Notes: generated by a model from the letters alone, not told the origin. Shown: positions 46,899 through 58,968, counted from the stretch's first letter. The stretch is 64,000 nt of DNA from Dioscorea cayenensis subsp. rotundata (GCF_009730915.1 NC_052489.1:2445622-2509621), one strand, 5' to 3'. Numbers and translations: made by a program.

Positions 46899-49109
46899 AT
46901 GCGCCACCACTCCGCCGTCTCCGCCGCCGAGCAAGCTCTCGTCCTCCTCAAGCACAACCGCCCCCTCGCCGCCGACTTCCAGCCGGCTTCCGCCGTCCAT
47001 CTCCTCCGCCACCTCCTCTCCTCCCCTTCCCTCCCCCGCCGTCGATCCCTCTCCCTCTCTTTCCTCCGCGCTTCCAAACCCTTCCCTTTCTTCTCCCCTC
47101 CATCTCCTCCCCTTCTCCTCCTTCTCCTCCTCCACCTCCTCTCCTCCCTCCGCCTCTACTCCCCGGCCCTCTCCCTTGCCCGATCCCTCCTCCACCTCCA
47201 CCCTCTCCCCAATCTCCTCCCTTCTCTCCTCTCACTTCCTTCTCCTCCCTCCCTCTCCCCTCTTCTCAACCTCCTCATCAAATCCTACTCCTCTCTCGGT
47301 CTGCACCCTCAAGCCATCTCCATCCTCGATTTTGCCGAATCTCATGGCTTCTCCCTCTCCATCCTCGCCTACAACTCCGTCCTGGACTCCATATTCCGCG
47401 CCTCGCCACCACGCAGTGATGCAGCTCACCAATTCCATGACCGGATGGCGAGATCAGGCGTATGCTTCAACGCTTACTCTTACAACATCTTGATTCGAGG
47501 TTTCTGCGCTTGGGGTGACCTCCCTCGCGGCTTCTCCTTCTTCCATGAGATGGTGCAGGCGGGGTGTTCGCCGAATTGCGTCACTTACAACACTTTGGTT
47601 GATGCTTGTTGCAAGTCTGGGAGGACTGATAAGGGCCTCCGATTGGTGCAGGAGATGCTGGAAAATCAAGTAATGCCCAATGTTGTTACTTATAATGCTG
47701 TCATTAATGGTTTGTGCAGGGAGAAGAGGGTGACGGAGGTTGATAAGGTTGTGGAGGAGATGGTGAGACTAGGATTGGCTCCGGATGAAGTCACTTATAA
47801 TACTATCATGAATGGTTATTGCAAAGAAGGAGATGTGCATAGGGCGCTTGTTGCGCATGCAGAGATGACTCGCAGAGGGCTGAAGCCGAATGTTGTCACA
47901 TATACTTTATTGATCGATGCAATGTGTAAAGCAGGGAACTTGAAGAAGGCAATGGAGTTTGTTGAGCAAATGCGCGAGAGAGGGATTGGATTGAATGAGG
48001 TGACTTATACTGCACTAGTTGATGGTTTTTGCAAGAAAGGATTCTTGGATGATGCTGTTGTGGTTTTGAATGAGATGAAGATGAGTGGGATATTGCTGTC
48101 AGTTGTGTGTTATAATGCACTTGTTCATGGGTACTGTGAGCTGGGGAGAATGCTTGAAGCAGAGGGAATTGTTCGGGAGATGGAGGGGAATGGACTGAAG
48201 CCAGATATGGTGACCTTTGGCACGTTGTTGAATGGCTACTGTAAGAATGGGGATTTGGAAAGGGCATTTAAGTTGAATCAAGAGATGCTTGATAAGGGCA
48301 CCTTGCCGGATGCCATTGCTTATTCTTCACTCATTAGGGGCCTTTGTGAGGCGAGGAGGCTCGATGATGCATTTGGTCTTTTTAAGCAAATGCTGAGCGT
48401 GAACGTATTACCTGATGAATTCACTTACACAACATTGATTGATGGTTGCTGCAAAGAAGGGGATGTGAAGAAGGCTTTTGCCCTTCATGATGAGATGATA
48501 CGGAAAGGAATTCTTCCTGATGTTGTAACATACAGTGTGCTTATAAATGGCCTGAATAAAACTTCCAGAACAAAGGAAGCGAGAAGGCTGTTGTTTAAGT
48601 TGTACTATGAGGAGCCTGTTCCTGATAACATCATGTATGATGCACTGATGGATTGTTGCAATAAAGCTGATTCAAAAGGCACTGTATCATTGATTAAGAG
48701 TTTTTGCATGAAAGGGATGATTACTGAAGCTCAGAAAGTGTTTGACTCAATGACAGAGAAAGGTGGAAAACCTGTTGAGGCGGCTTATAATGTGATTATC
48801 CGTGGTCATTGTCGTGGTGGAAATGTGCATAAGGCTCTGGCTTTATACAAGGATATGTTAAAGCTAGGATTTGTTCCTAATGCAATAAGCATCATTTCTC
48901 TTATCAAAGGGCTTTCAGATGCAGAAATGCAGACAGACTTAAATGAAGTCATTCAAGAGTTGTTGAGAGGTTCTATGCTAACAGATGCTGAAACTTCAAA
49001 AGTTATTATTGAAGTAAACCACAGGGAAGGCAACATTGAAGCTGTGCTCGATGTACTTACTGAGATGGCAAATGATGGGCTCCTTCCAAATGGTTCTGTT
49101 AACATATAA
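46899..49109 (+). CDS. P-class pentatricopeptide repeat protein (EMB2745/At5g39710-like)
   Basis: An intronless ORF of 736 residues. The first 125 residues are very rich in Ser, Leu, Pro and Arg (organelle-targeting-like), then about 15 tandem 35-residue PPR motifs of the pure P type, with repeats such as VTYNTLVDACCKSGRTDKG, VTYNTIMNGYCKEGDVHRA and FTYTTLIDGCCKEGDVKKA. No E, DYW or SMR domain is present. Each repeat binds one RNA base through its 5th and 35th residues; such proteins stabilise, splice or process organelle transcripts. By overall layout it is closest to At5g39710 (EMB2745). The coding strand of the N-terminal part is nearly pure pyrimidine, unlike the rest. The start at 46899 (caccATGCGC) is the first ATG in this frame; an ATG at 46873 opens a different frame. 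Confidence 0.93.
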   Translation: MRHHSAVSAAEQALVLLKHNRPLAADFQPASAVHLLRHLLSSPSLPRRRSLSLSFLRASKPFPFFSPPSPPLLLLLLLHLLSSLRLYSPALSLARSLLHLHPLPNLLPSLLSLPSPPSLSPLLNLLIKSYSSLGLHPQAISILDFAESHGFSLSILAYNSVLDSIFRASPPRSDAAHQFHDRMARSGVCFNAYSYNILIRGFCAWGDLPRGFSFFHEMVQAGCSPNCVTYNTLVDACCKSGRTDKGLRLVQEMLENQVMPNVVTYNAVINGLCREKRVTEVDKVVEEMVRLGLAPDEVTYNTIMNGYCKEGDVHRALVAHAEMTRRGLKPNVVTYTLLIDAMCKAGNLKKAMEFVEQMRERGIGLNEVTYTALVDGFCKKGFLDDAVVVLNEMKMSGILLSVVCYNALVHGYCELGRMLEAEGIVREMEGNGLKPDMVTFGTLLNGYCKNGDLERAFKLNQEMLDKGTLPDAIAYSSLIRGLCEARRLDDAFGLFKQMLSVNVLPDEFTYTTLIDGCCKEGDVKKAFALHDEMIRKGILPDVVTYSVLINGLNKTSRTKEARRLLFKLYYEEPVPDNIMYDALMDCCNKADSKGTVSLIKSFCMKGMITEAQKVFDSMTEKGGKPVEAAYNVIIRGHCRGGNVHKALALYKDMLKLGFVPNAISIISLIKGLSDAEMQTDLNEVIQELLRGSMLTDAETSKVIIEVNHREGNIEAVLDVLTEMANDGLLPNGSVNI

Positions 49110-50870
49110 TCTTGGGGATTCACTTGTTCAAAGTGCTGGTGAGAACCATATTTTGTAGAGCAAGTTATGCGCAATTAACTTTTTGTTGCCAATTGACTGA
49201 TCTTTTCACCAGGTTTTGACAAGCAGCTTAAGGGTTGACAAACCAGGAATCAGGTCTTCATCCAAGTTTGTTGAAGATTCTCCTAGGTATGGAAAATACT
49301 CATTTATAATATTTATGTTTCCAGCCGCATATGATAGGATAATAGTCTTTGCGCGTAAGGCTGTTTTGCATCAAACCTATTATTAAGTAATTTGCAATCT
49401 AAACATAACTCAACTTCCATTCCGCGGCATCATAGTTATTTTGAAAGTAGGGAATTTACATTTCGGATTTCTGATGTCAAAAAAGTTATTAAAGGTGATT
49501 GTAGCCTTTTTTTGAAAAACTACTGCTAGTAAGTGACCAAAAAGAGTTTAAAATGCAATTTAAGCCCAGGCTTATATGTACATCTGAATGTTTATATGAT
49601 GAAAATTTCATTAGATTAGATTCTTAGACAAGTCATCTGAGTCTGAGAGCAATTACCACCATGAGCATAAAGACTATCACAGTGAACATACTCCTTAATT
49701 TGATATTGTGCTCAATTGACAAACTAATCATGTACTGAACCTTTGGTTTTGGAGTTTTGGCATAACATGGAGTGAGAATTGATCAGGACATTTGCCAGGA
49801 TATTTGATGGTGGGCAAATGCTGACAAAACATTTGCAATTTTGCTGAAATAGTAGTAGTAGCAACAGCAGTAGCATAAGTAACAATGTTTCTGTAAAAGT
49901 TATAGTAGTTTTGGAAGATTTTCTGCTTTTATATTTAGTGCTGCATTGTTTCTGTAAAATTTAATAATAACTCATGATATTTTGCTTCAGTTATCAACAT
50001 TTTACTTAGATTTTGATCTAGATTTCAGGATTAGTGGACAAACAATTGGAATGACAAAGCCTGGCTTAGTGCTGCTGGGTGTAAAGCAATTCATCTTGGT
50101 AAGCATCAACAAATTGGTTTTAATGACATGAATCCCATTACCTTTTCCAAATTTCACTGAGATAATAAACTCATCCATTCCAGTTTGTACTTTGCAGTGG
50201 TGATGTGGATGAGAAACTTGTATTGGAACATTGAAATGGCCAGGCATCCTTTCCCCTTGAATTAGATATTAGATCTGTCTAATGTTGTGGCTCTGGTGAG
50301 AGCAGCAAAAAATGCAATGCAATGTTGGTTTGCATTGGAGGCTGCATGCGGTCCAGCGCAGCCCTGCAGGTCCCTAACAATAAGCTACATACTTTCCCCT
50401 GATTTCCAACATGTAACTTCTCCTCCATGACCATTTCATTTCCCATTCCTACAATGCCCTTACTTCTTCCCTAGACTCTTCTCTGTCTTATCTTTTTTAA
50501 GCCAAGGGTAGCCTCCTCTGTTGCATGGTAAGCAATAAGCATGCTCCCTCACTTCCTGATTGTCACACAAAACTTCATTGCATGGAATCATCCCCCTTCT
50601 AGAGGCACAGGCATGGAGTATTTCTCCATTAAATGGAGGAGGCCACACCAAGCTTGTTTGCATGGCTACTTACATGCTTGCAAGATCATCAATGGATGCA
50701 CTCCAAGGACTCACTTGCTCTCCGTCTTACTCTCAGAGCCTTGTCATTCTCCCAACCTCCCTTTCTCTATGGCCCTTCCCTCCCTTCCTTTTTGCACTGA
50801 CAAAGAAGCCAACAAGCTCCATGACATCTTAATGTTAATCTAGTTGGAAAAGAAGGTGCATATACATTAC
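49110..50870. other. PPR 3' flank and unassigned region
   Basis: 49110-49290 continues as a 3' UTR with possible 3' UTR introns, as EMB2745-type genes often have. 50270-50850 is less AT-rich, with two short overlapping open frames (50541-50843, 50560-50832) that look like chance. It could be a non-coding transcript. No assigned gene. Confidence 0.4.
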
Positions 50871-51060
50871 GGGTGCGTTTGGATCACGGAATGGGAATGG
50901 GGAATGAGTATGGGGGGAAAGGAAGTAGGGTGAATGAAAAGGAGAGAATAAAAAACCAATGTTTGGTTTGAAGGAATGTGTATTGGGAATGGAGAAAAGT
51001 ATGAGAGAGAAATTGTGTAAATTACTTATATGCCTTTTAATTAATTAATGGATGCAATAT

Positions 51061-51520
51061 AAGATAATGAATTAATAAGTAACTATAGATAATTATCGTA
51101 TAAGTAAAAAATAAATTAAATAATTATCGTATAATAATTATTAATTCGTTATAATTTATATAATTGAATTAGAAATAATTTTAAATAATAATTATTATTA
51201 ATTTAAATTAAACAATTAACTTTAAAAATTATTGTATAAGATAATGAATTAATAAGTAACTAAAGATAATTATTGTATAAGTAAAAGATAAATTAAACAA
51301 TTATCGTATAATAATTATTAATTTGTTATAATTTGTATAATTAAATTAGAACTAATTTTAAATAATAATAATTATTAATTTAATTTAAACAATTAACTTT
51401 ACAATTATTGTATAAGATAATGAATTAATAAGTACATATAGATAATTATCGTATATGTATAATTAAAATAAGAATAATGGTTACTTTGTTATAATTTATA
51501 TAATTGAATTGTAAATAAAT
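51061..51520. repeat. Tandem 177 bp repeat inside the transposon
   Basis: AAGATAATGAATTAATAAGT begins at 51061, 51238 and 51414 (the last with GTACA in place of GTAAC), giving periods of 177 and 176 bases, about 2.6 copies. The unit is almost all A and T. Confidence 0.85.
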
Positions 51521-52072
51521 CATTGCAACTTCACTAAAATGCAAAAGTGTAAGAAAAACTCTGGAAACAACTAGGTAACAAAGAGGACTCGAGAAACTCT
51601 TGAAAGATCAAAGCAAATTTGCAAGAAATTTCAGATACCCTACTGAAAAATACATAGATAGTACATTTTCCTTATGAGGAATAACCTACTGAAAACTCGC
51701 ACTTCTTCTGATACCCATTTATCAATGGCGACTCTATGATGCCTTCTAGCTTACATGGAAGGCCACCTACAGTTATACACATGTAGAAAATTCCAATGAT
51801 GATAAACATGATATGTTGCCCAAAAATGGGTAACAACAAAACATCTGTCTTACATAACAACATAATAAGGAAACAACAACAACAAAGTTTAATGGGTGCA
51901 ATCCATACTATCAAACAAAAAATCTGTCTTAGATAAAAACATGATAAAGAAACAACAATACCCATAACAACAACAAAGTTTCATGGGAGCAACCCATAAT
52001 ATCCAACCAAAAACCTGTCTTAGATAAGAACATGGGACATAATACCCATAACATGAAGCACATCAAATAACA

Positions 52073-52850
52073 TCACATGGGTGGGTGATTTGGCATTCTT
52101 CCTATGAGTAGGTGATAAAAACGGAGCTTTCTCTCGTTAGGTAACTCCCAAAACATGTTTAGTTGTTCCTCATCTTTTCTAAGAATTTGCATTACCATTA
52201 AAGCTTCATCCTCAGTAAGGCCATGGATATTGAAAATGACATCATTCAGTAATTTTTTTCGTTCATCAACTTCTTTCCGAGCTGCCACCATATACGCTTT
52301 GGCCTCAGAATCACGAACATCACATTCAGCTAATGTCTTGAACCCCGGTCTCACAAGATCCACGAAATGGTGAAACTTTGCAGAAATTGCAGCGATATTC
52401 TGTTCATTCGCACAATTTTTCCTTTTTCTTCTAATGGAACTTGAGGCACAATTATCATACAAATTAGGTGGTGGAGAATCAATGTGGTCATCCATGGGCA
52501 TAAAAGAATCATCACTTGATAATGGAACAAAATTTGCATTATCATCCATGTGCGCATAGGAATCATGCATAAACTATTCTGCATCATCTCCAAGGTCACC
52601 CTTTGCATTTCCCTGAGCTCTATCCTTTGCAAAGACTGGGGCGAGATCGTTGAAGAATGGAAAAGATTTTCCATATAGTCTAGCAGCTTCTTTGTGAGTC
52701 TTGATACATAGCAAAATAAATAAATTAATTAATTAAACATTAATTAGAGTGGTACGGATTAAAAGGACTTCGTGTACGAAACAAAACATAATTTAATGTA
52801 CCTTAACATATTCATCATACGCGCTTTTCTCGCACTCGATGGTTCTTGGC
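52073..52850 (-). pseudogene. Decayed Harbinger ORF1 (MYB/SANT-like protein C-terminal part)
   Basis: Two exon-like parts on the minus strand, 52850-52802 and 52699-52073, join in frame (…SAYDEYVK | THKEAARLYGKSFPFFNDL…). The product contains the family segment FPFFNDLAPVFAKDRAQG, a Ser/Asp-rich linker, a basic SIRRKRKN cluster and the conserved tail LTEDEALMVMQILRKDEEQL. An in-frame TAG at 52576-52574 interrupts it, just before FMHDSYAHMDD. The N-terminal MYB/SANT DNA-binding domain that should precede DEYVK is not visible. In active elements this protein binds the terminal sequences and helps the transposase enter the nucleus. Confidence 0.75.
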
Positions 52851-53961
52851 TTTAATTATGTAAATAAAGATGAGCATTGAAAGTGCATGGCCTATTGCCA
52901 ATGGCCACAACACATGTATGATTGGTTCCAATCAACATTGCCCATGGTTTCATTGCTTTAAAACCATTTGAAACACAAACCTTATCAAGTTACTCTTCTT
53001 AATTCTGACTCAGCTAATTATTGTAGTTTTACAAGTAATTAAGTCACATATGGTAGACTTGATGTATTCTCAACACATACAATATAATTTTGTATTTTGT
53101 ATTCTAATCAGATTCACTATCATCATCTCATAATATAATAGCAATATTTACTAAATTAAACAAAACTTAGTAAATATATGGAAAGAATCAATGATTCCAA
53201 GTTTATATATATATATATATATATATTAATATGTACACATAGGATGTGAGGTGTACAGTGACAGGGAAGATAAATAATCCTTATGCAAACTGATGTGTAC
53301 TCCAATGAAATATAAACTATTCATGGCATGAATGGGCATGCATTAGTATTAAGTGATCATTGAAATAAAGGAAAAAAATATCTACAGAGAAACAAAGTCC
53401 ACAATGCAAATGGGTCAAATTTTAACCTTTTGCTTAACAAATGCTATCTACCTAGGCAATAAAGAATTCGATCACGGAAATAAACTATAATTCATAAGTG
53501 TTCACAAATATTTTGATATTAAAAAAAAAAGCATGAAGGTTTAGAGAAAAGTTTAAATTTTTCACACCTCGAACGATAGAATTGTGACCAAATTCATAAA
53601 ACTTCATCAACAAAATAGCTCAAGGGACAACTGAAAACTCCAAAAGCATCAAAGCACTCAGCATCATCTGATTTGAATTTATCAGATGATGGGCTATTAT
53701 CAGAATTGTTCACATGATTTAGATGGAATGAAAAAATTATTAACTGATGAAATAAATTTGTTTTATTAGATGTCAGGTTTCTAGAATTCTTACCTAATTA
53801 CAACCGAACGGATCTATCACAAACAAGATAATACAACTAATTATCAACAAAAATCTAATCTATATCTCTAATTTAAACACTAGACAGATAAACAAATATT
53901 GAAAAAATTGTTCATCTAAGATCTTGAGAAATGAAAATCCTACCTAATTACCACGCAAAGG

Positions 53962-54049
53962 AAGATCACCGACGGCCCTTGTACATTCCAAGAAGAAGAG
54001 ATGAGAGACACCCTTGTACTTTCCGAGAAGATGAGATGAGAGACACGAC
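53962..54049. repeat. Short tandem duplication near the right end of the transposon
   Basis: Two related units of about 37 bases each contain CCCTTGTACNTTCC, AGAAGAAGAGATGAG or AGATGAGATGAG, then AGAGACAC. They lie in the likely promoter of the minus-strand ORF1. Confidence 0.6.
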
Positions 54050-54462
54050 GACAAGCTTTCCCTGGAGAGATAGTGACGAAAGGGTTGGAAGAGACCACCG
54101 GTGGGCGGTGGCTGTCGTCCTGTCCTTGAAGCTCGGGGTCGGAGGAGAGGCAAAATGAGATCGCTGGTTGAGAAGAAGAAGAGAGCTAGGGCATTCGGGT
54201 GAAAAGAGAAAACCAAGTTTAAAGATGGGCAAAAGGGTAAATTTACCCCACATGAATCAGACTACCCCCAAATTTGGCATCAATGGGACTCCTCTACTGT
54301 TGGACTTACCAATTCTTGGCCCATTCCATTGCACCCAACCAAACATGTGATAACAGTTGTGTAAGGAGTCTTATTACCAATCCTTGGGAGTCAATGATCC
54401 ATCCAAACGCACCCATACTTGATCTCCGTTTTCTTTGGTTATGACTGTTATATATATATATA

Positions 54463-54672
54463 CACAGAACCAACGACCAAGTGGTCTATTGGTAGCTGGA
54501 TCCTTAATAGAATTTTTCGCAAGTGGTGAGTTCGAATTTTAGGTGAGGGTACATTTCAGAGTAACGTGAGTAGGCAGTGTGCGCTGGTCCTCCAGTGCCT
54601 ATGTGTGTATGGGGTCCTGCTCCCATTTCTATCCGTCGAGCGTCATGTACATCTCTCGTCTGCTTTTTAACG
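54463..54672 (+). mobile_element. SINE-like element in a TA tract
   Basis: Flanked by GTTATATATATATATA at 54447-54462 and the same 16 bases from 54673. The 210 bp insert has a box-A-like GACCAAGTGGTCTATTGG at 54475-54492, a box-B-like GTGAGTTCGAATTTT at 54526-54540 and a T-rich end CTTTTTAAC. The repetitive flank makes the duplication less certain than for the other SINEs. Confidence 0.7.
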
Positions 54673-54673
54673 G

Positions 54674-54708
<35 letters not shown>

Positions 54709-54727
54709 TTTTGGGTGTAACACAACA

Positions 54728-54969
54728 ATGGTGGAGAATGGATTGAGTGTGACAAGGATAGGAGAACAACAGGGTTGGAAAGGATGTTAGAAAGGGTTGC
54801 AAGGACATCAGCAGTGGTGAAGCTGGTCACTGAAGCTCTACATGCATCTTCACCTAGTGTTTCAGAGAGAAGGAACAATAGCGATGGAGGCTTATGGTTG
54901 ACTAAGTTGACCTCTCCCTCTCTCTTTCTCTCTTTAGTCATTGGTTATTTAGGACTAGGGAGTTTCTAG
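54728..54969 (+). pseudogene. Possible small gene fragment of unknown family
   Basis: An ATG at 54728 opens a 20-codon frame (…SVTRIGEQQG), and at about 54775 a different frame continues with LERMLERVARTSAVVKLVTE to a stop at 54967-54969. The junction is at a GGG run, so one missing G would make a single 80-codon frame. I recognise no family. It may be a gene relic or chance. Confidence 0.25.
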
Positions 54970-56176
54970 CTAGTTGGTGTCTCATGAGGAAGTTGTTTTC
55001 TAGTTTAATTTCTCCTTTAATTTTTATTTTATTTTATTTTTAAATGTCTACCATTTGATTTTCGTATTGTTTTATATTTAATATTTGATATTTAATTAGA
55101 CAACATAAGAACAAGCAGATGAGAGAGTAAAAACTCTAACCTCAATTTTGATTGTGTTTTTTTCGAGATTAGATATGTTAACGATAATTTTTTATTTTTT
55201 ATTTTAGTTTTACCCTATTTGCATGATAAGCAATGATAAAAGAAATTGTGTTGTACTGGATGATAAATCCTTGTTTGTTATATGTGTTACCTGGTAACAC
55301 AATAGAAATTTCAGAGGAGGATTAATTGAATATTAGTTTTTAATTTAGAGGTGTATGCATTCAATCTTTTATGAATGTTTAACTAATGAAATAAATTATT
55401 TTTGAAAAAAATCTTACAAATTTAATTTATATATAATAAATGGATGTGAAAAAGTAAATTGAGTATTTAATCTTGTGTCAAACAAAAATGGAAAATCATA
55501 AATGCTATCTTTAAATGATTTCTAGTGACAGAGGATTGAATTTAGAAGTAAACAAAATATAATGGTTAAATAATTTAAATTTTTAAAAGTTAACAAAATT
55601 AAGTGAAAAGAGGTATTGTTCAGGTTAATAAATTTTTAGATGATTGATAAATCATTCGTGTATCACAATACTTAAAAGATATAATACCCGAGCGGGTTTT
55701 TCTACTTCTATTTTTCTGTCTCTACTTGTAAATGCGACTTTCATTAATTACTCTACTTTTAAAAAAATAACCTAATTTAGATCCATCTACTTTTTAATTT
55801 TTTTTTCTATCTACATTTCATCTATTTTTTTAAAAAAATACTGACTACATGCTTTTTAGTAGTAGAAAAATGACTAAAGTAGAATTATTTTTTTTAAAAA
55901 ATAGATGAATTATTTTCAGTAAAGATTTTCGAAGTAGAAGCGATAAAAAGTCAAAGCATAAATAAAAAGTAGAGGGGCCAATTCAGATATTATACATATT
56001 TAAAAAAAACTCGGAAAGGAGTAGATGAGACGTTGAGAAGGAATTTTAAACTTGTTTAAGGGTTAACATGTAATTTTTCCTTCCCTAAAATTTCGAAATT
56101 ACCCTTCTGAAAACCTCATCGATCTCCATTCTCCATTGGAGCTCGTCGAGCTCGAAGCTCTCCCCGAGTGTCGACG
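54970..56176. other. AT-rich intergenic region
   Basis: Nothing recognised until about 56080, where the sequence becomes the GC-richer 5' UTR of the next gene. 55690-55990 holds repeated CTACTTTTAAAAAAATA-like phrases, some in inverted orientation, that could be a degraded small transposon. Confidence 0.4.
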
Positions 56177-58968
56177 ATGAGCTTAGGGCTGCTGCAAGGG
56201 TACTCATCAGCCGAGGAAGAAGACGATGATCGCCTTTCCTCTTCTTCGATCGAAGACGAGGGTGACGATGATGGCTTATTTGGGAGTTCTCGCTCTAAGA
56301 GGGACGGGAGGACCTCCTACTCTGCCCCCGCTCAGGCCGGGACGAACTCTATCCTCCCCTCCGCGCTCGATGCATTTGCTGAGGTATTTCTCGTTTTCCC
56401 TTGATTTCTGGGTTGATGCTCTTGGTTTGATACGTTCTTTTGGTTTGCGGTGCTGTTCGAGAAGGTCACAGGGCCGCCGGGGTTCTTGAACAATTGCGTT
56501 GGCGCCGTTGAGGAGAACGAGGTGGATCGGAGTGAGAGAAGTCGCCCGAGGGAGAAGAAAGGACCCTCTGTTGGTTAGTGTTCATCATAACTCAAATTTG
56601 TTTATGTATATAAATTTGGATTTTGTTGGTTTTATTTAGAGATTTTCATGCTATATTTTTCTAGTTTCTTGTTTTTTTCTGATGGAAATTGAGTGTTGGG
56701 CATTGGATTGTGGGTGATTGGGGGATAAGAATTTTTAGTGTGTTTGTGCACATCAGGTGTTTGATGCTTGGATTCTACCTATTTATGTTTTATGAAGTAC
56801 TAGTTCTGGTTGCTAAAATTCTTAACACTAGATATTTATAATTTTTTTTATGTAGCTGTTCTCGTGCTGATGGGCTTTGTGAGTGTATTGACTTTTTGTT
56901 CATGTCTTGGTTGGATGGAGCTAGTGATTGAGGAACTGATAAATGGTTGTAAATATAAGAGAGTAAATTGCAATTAAAGAACATCTAAAATTTCCTCCTT
57001 TTCATTTTTTTTTTCCTTTCTTATATTTGAATTTAATGCTTGTTGTAGCAAATTTTTGAAGTTAAAATGTACCAGTTTATGTAGGATTTAATGCCTAACC
57101 TAAATGAATTATTTTTTTTGTTAGTTAGTATTGATTGCTGAGGTATGAACATTCACCGACTTTTCCTTTCATGGAAAACCTTAAATGTGTTTTTTTTTAC
57201 TTGGCTGGTGCATTTGCACCATTCCTAATGATATTGGTAACATAATATTTTTTTTCTTAGAATCTCCCACAATAGTGTATTTCATCAATTGTTTGCTTTG
57301 TTATTCTTTGATAACATAATAGCTTGTTCGTTTCTAGGATACTTACTGGTTCGCTGCCAATCGTATGATCTATTGCGAATTTAAGTTAGATGTGACGCTA
57401 TACTTAAGATTATAAAATATCGGTAGAAAAATATTTTCCAGATAAAGTTTTGTTGCATAATGCTTTAACTGTTTAACATATGTTTTAATTTGTGTGAATA
57501 GATGACGTAGGGCACAACATGCCTTTTATCGATGAGCATTGCCATAAACTGTCATCTAGCTTCATGGATATTTATCTACCATTACCATTGGTGTTTCTCT
57601 TCCCTTCAAACAACAGTTCTCAACGCTCCACGAGCTCCCTTACTTTTTGTGGAAAATGTTATTACATACCTGAGTGTTAGACCCATGACCTATTGATGGT
57701 GTAAACCATGACTAATCTAAGGTAACAGTTCAAAATTATTTGGTATCTTTGTGTATGTGCTCCTCACTTCAGTATAAATTTGCTGCTAATATTTTTATTT
57801 TCCTAGAACTATGAGGCTGGCTACATTATCGGATCTAATCCACTTGTAAGTTATGATACTTGTGTCATAGTTTAAGCAATAACATGATTATACTGCTAAT
57901 TTGTATAACATATTCGCTTTATTGGTTGAGTTAATGAGGAATTTCCATATAGTTTTTGAAGAGGTGAGGCCCACATTTGATTGGAAGCATGTGCATTGGA
58001 TTAGAGAATTAGCATTAAATTATTCCGGTAACCCTTAGAGTTGCTTTCCCTTCTTTGTATAACTAACCCCCTATCCTCTTGCCACTTTATTTTAAGAATG
58101 GTTTGTGTGCTAAGTTTATGCTTTTCTGATAGCTTTCCTGTAGTTTGAAAAACCTTTGGCTAAATTTAATTAAAATTAGGACAGCTACTTAATTCTTTTG
58201 CTCTTCACATAATATATCTAAATATTTTGTCTATCAAAGACTTTGAATTGAAGGTTGTAAGGTAAACACGCAACTTCAGCTGCATTCTTCTCGTTTTCTG
58301 TCTATATTTAGTGGTTCATGGACTTTGTGTGAGATGTGTCCTCTTTGAATTTAATGCTAGTTCTTAGACCTCTGGGTCTGCTTTGATTTTCTTAGTACAA
58401 TTTCAAGAGTTAAGTTCTATGCTAACTAAGACTGTTTCCAGGTGTTGTTTTGGAAGCTAAACCTCAGTTGGTCGGAATTCGTGACCATGTAAGGAGTGAT
58501 GTTGAAGGTAGTGCTCCTCCCTCAGTCTCTAGCAAATCCGGGGAAGGGAAGCGAGTTGTTACTGCAACAAATCCTGAAGCGAAAGACGCTGCAGATTTGC
58601 TGAGGTTCTCTTCTTTGTTCATTGCAGTAAACCCAGAAAATACAAATCTTTAATACGAATGAATCAAAATTTACTCCTCACATGACTACTAATCAAATAA
58701 ATTTTAAAGTGGTAAAACATACTCATGATTAGGCATTTTCTTGTTCAGGATGTGTTTGCAGTGTGGAATTCCGAAGACTTATTCTAATGCGAAAGGCATG
58801 GTGTGCCCGCAATGCAATGATCGGCCTCTGGATCAAATGAAAGAGTCCGAAAAGAAGAAGGGATCGACCATCAAAGATAAGGAGAAGAATAAGCGAATGA
58901 AAGGTCAATCGAGCCATGCCACTTGGAAGAGTGAAACCGAGATGCAGCTCCGGCAGCAGTTTGATTAA
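56177..58968 (+). CDS. Conserved plant zinc-ribbon protein of unknown function
   Basis: Exons 56177-56383, 56465-56573, 58442-58604 and 58749-58968 join in frame to 232 residues. The N-terminus LLQGYSSAEEEDDD is acidic. A conserved-looking FAEVTGPPGFLNN follows, then a linker, then a two-knuckle zinc ribbon CLQCGIPKTYSNAKGMVCPQCND (CxxC...CxxC) split here by an exon border at its first residue. The C-terminus is basic (KKKGSTIKDKEKNKRMKGQ) and ends SSHATWKSETEMQLRQQFD. I recall uncharacterised plant proteins with the same zinc ribbon and tail but know no function. The acidic-plus-basic composition suggests a nuclear protein binding RNA, DNA or chromatin; this is inference. Intron 2 is 1.87 kb. 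Confidence 0.85.

Larger units (their letters stand above)
50871..54414. mobile_element. PIF/Harbinger-type DNA transposon, non-autonomous
   Basis: The left end GGGTGCGTTTGGAT at 50871 and the complement of the same 14 bases at the right end (54401-54414) define a 3.54 kb element. Inside, on the minus strand, is a MYB/SANT-associated ORF of the type that accompanies HARBI-like DDE transposases. No DDE transposase is visible, so it depends on another copy. The flanks read TTAC and ATAC, so I find no perfect 3 bp duplication. Confidence 0.75.

Noticed and set aside
46794-47493. Several long open frames on both strands in the PPR N-terminus
   Set aside because: They are produced by the pyrimidine-rich repeat-like sequence; only the 46899 frame continues into PPR repeats.
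50541-50843. Two overlapping 90-100 codon frames
   Set aside because: Neither shows a domain, and both overlap in different frames with no splice support.
53931-54350. Short frames on both strands near the right end of the Harbinger-type element
   Set aside because: They lie in the repeat-bearing promoter area of the element and are not family-like.
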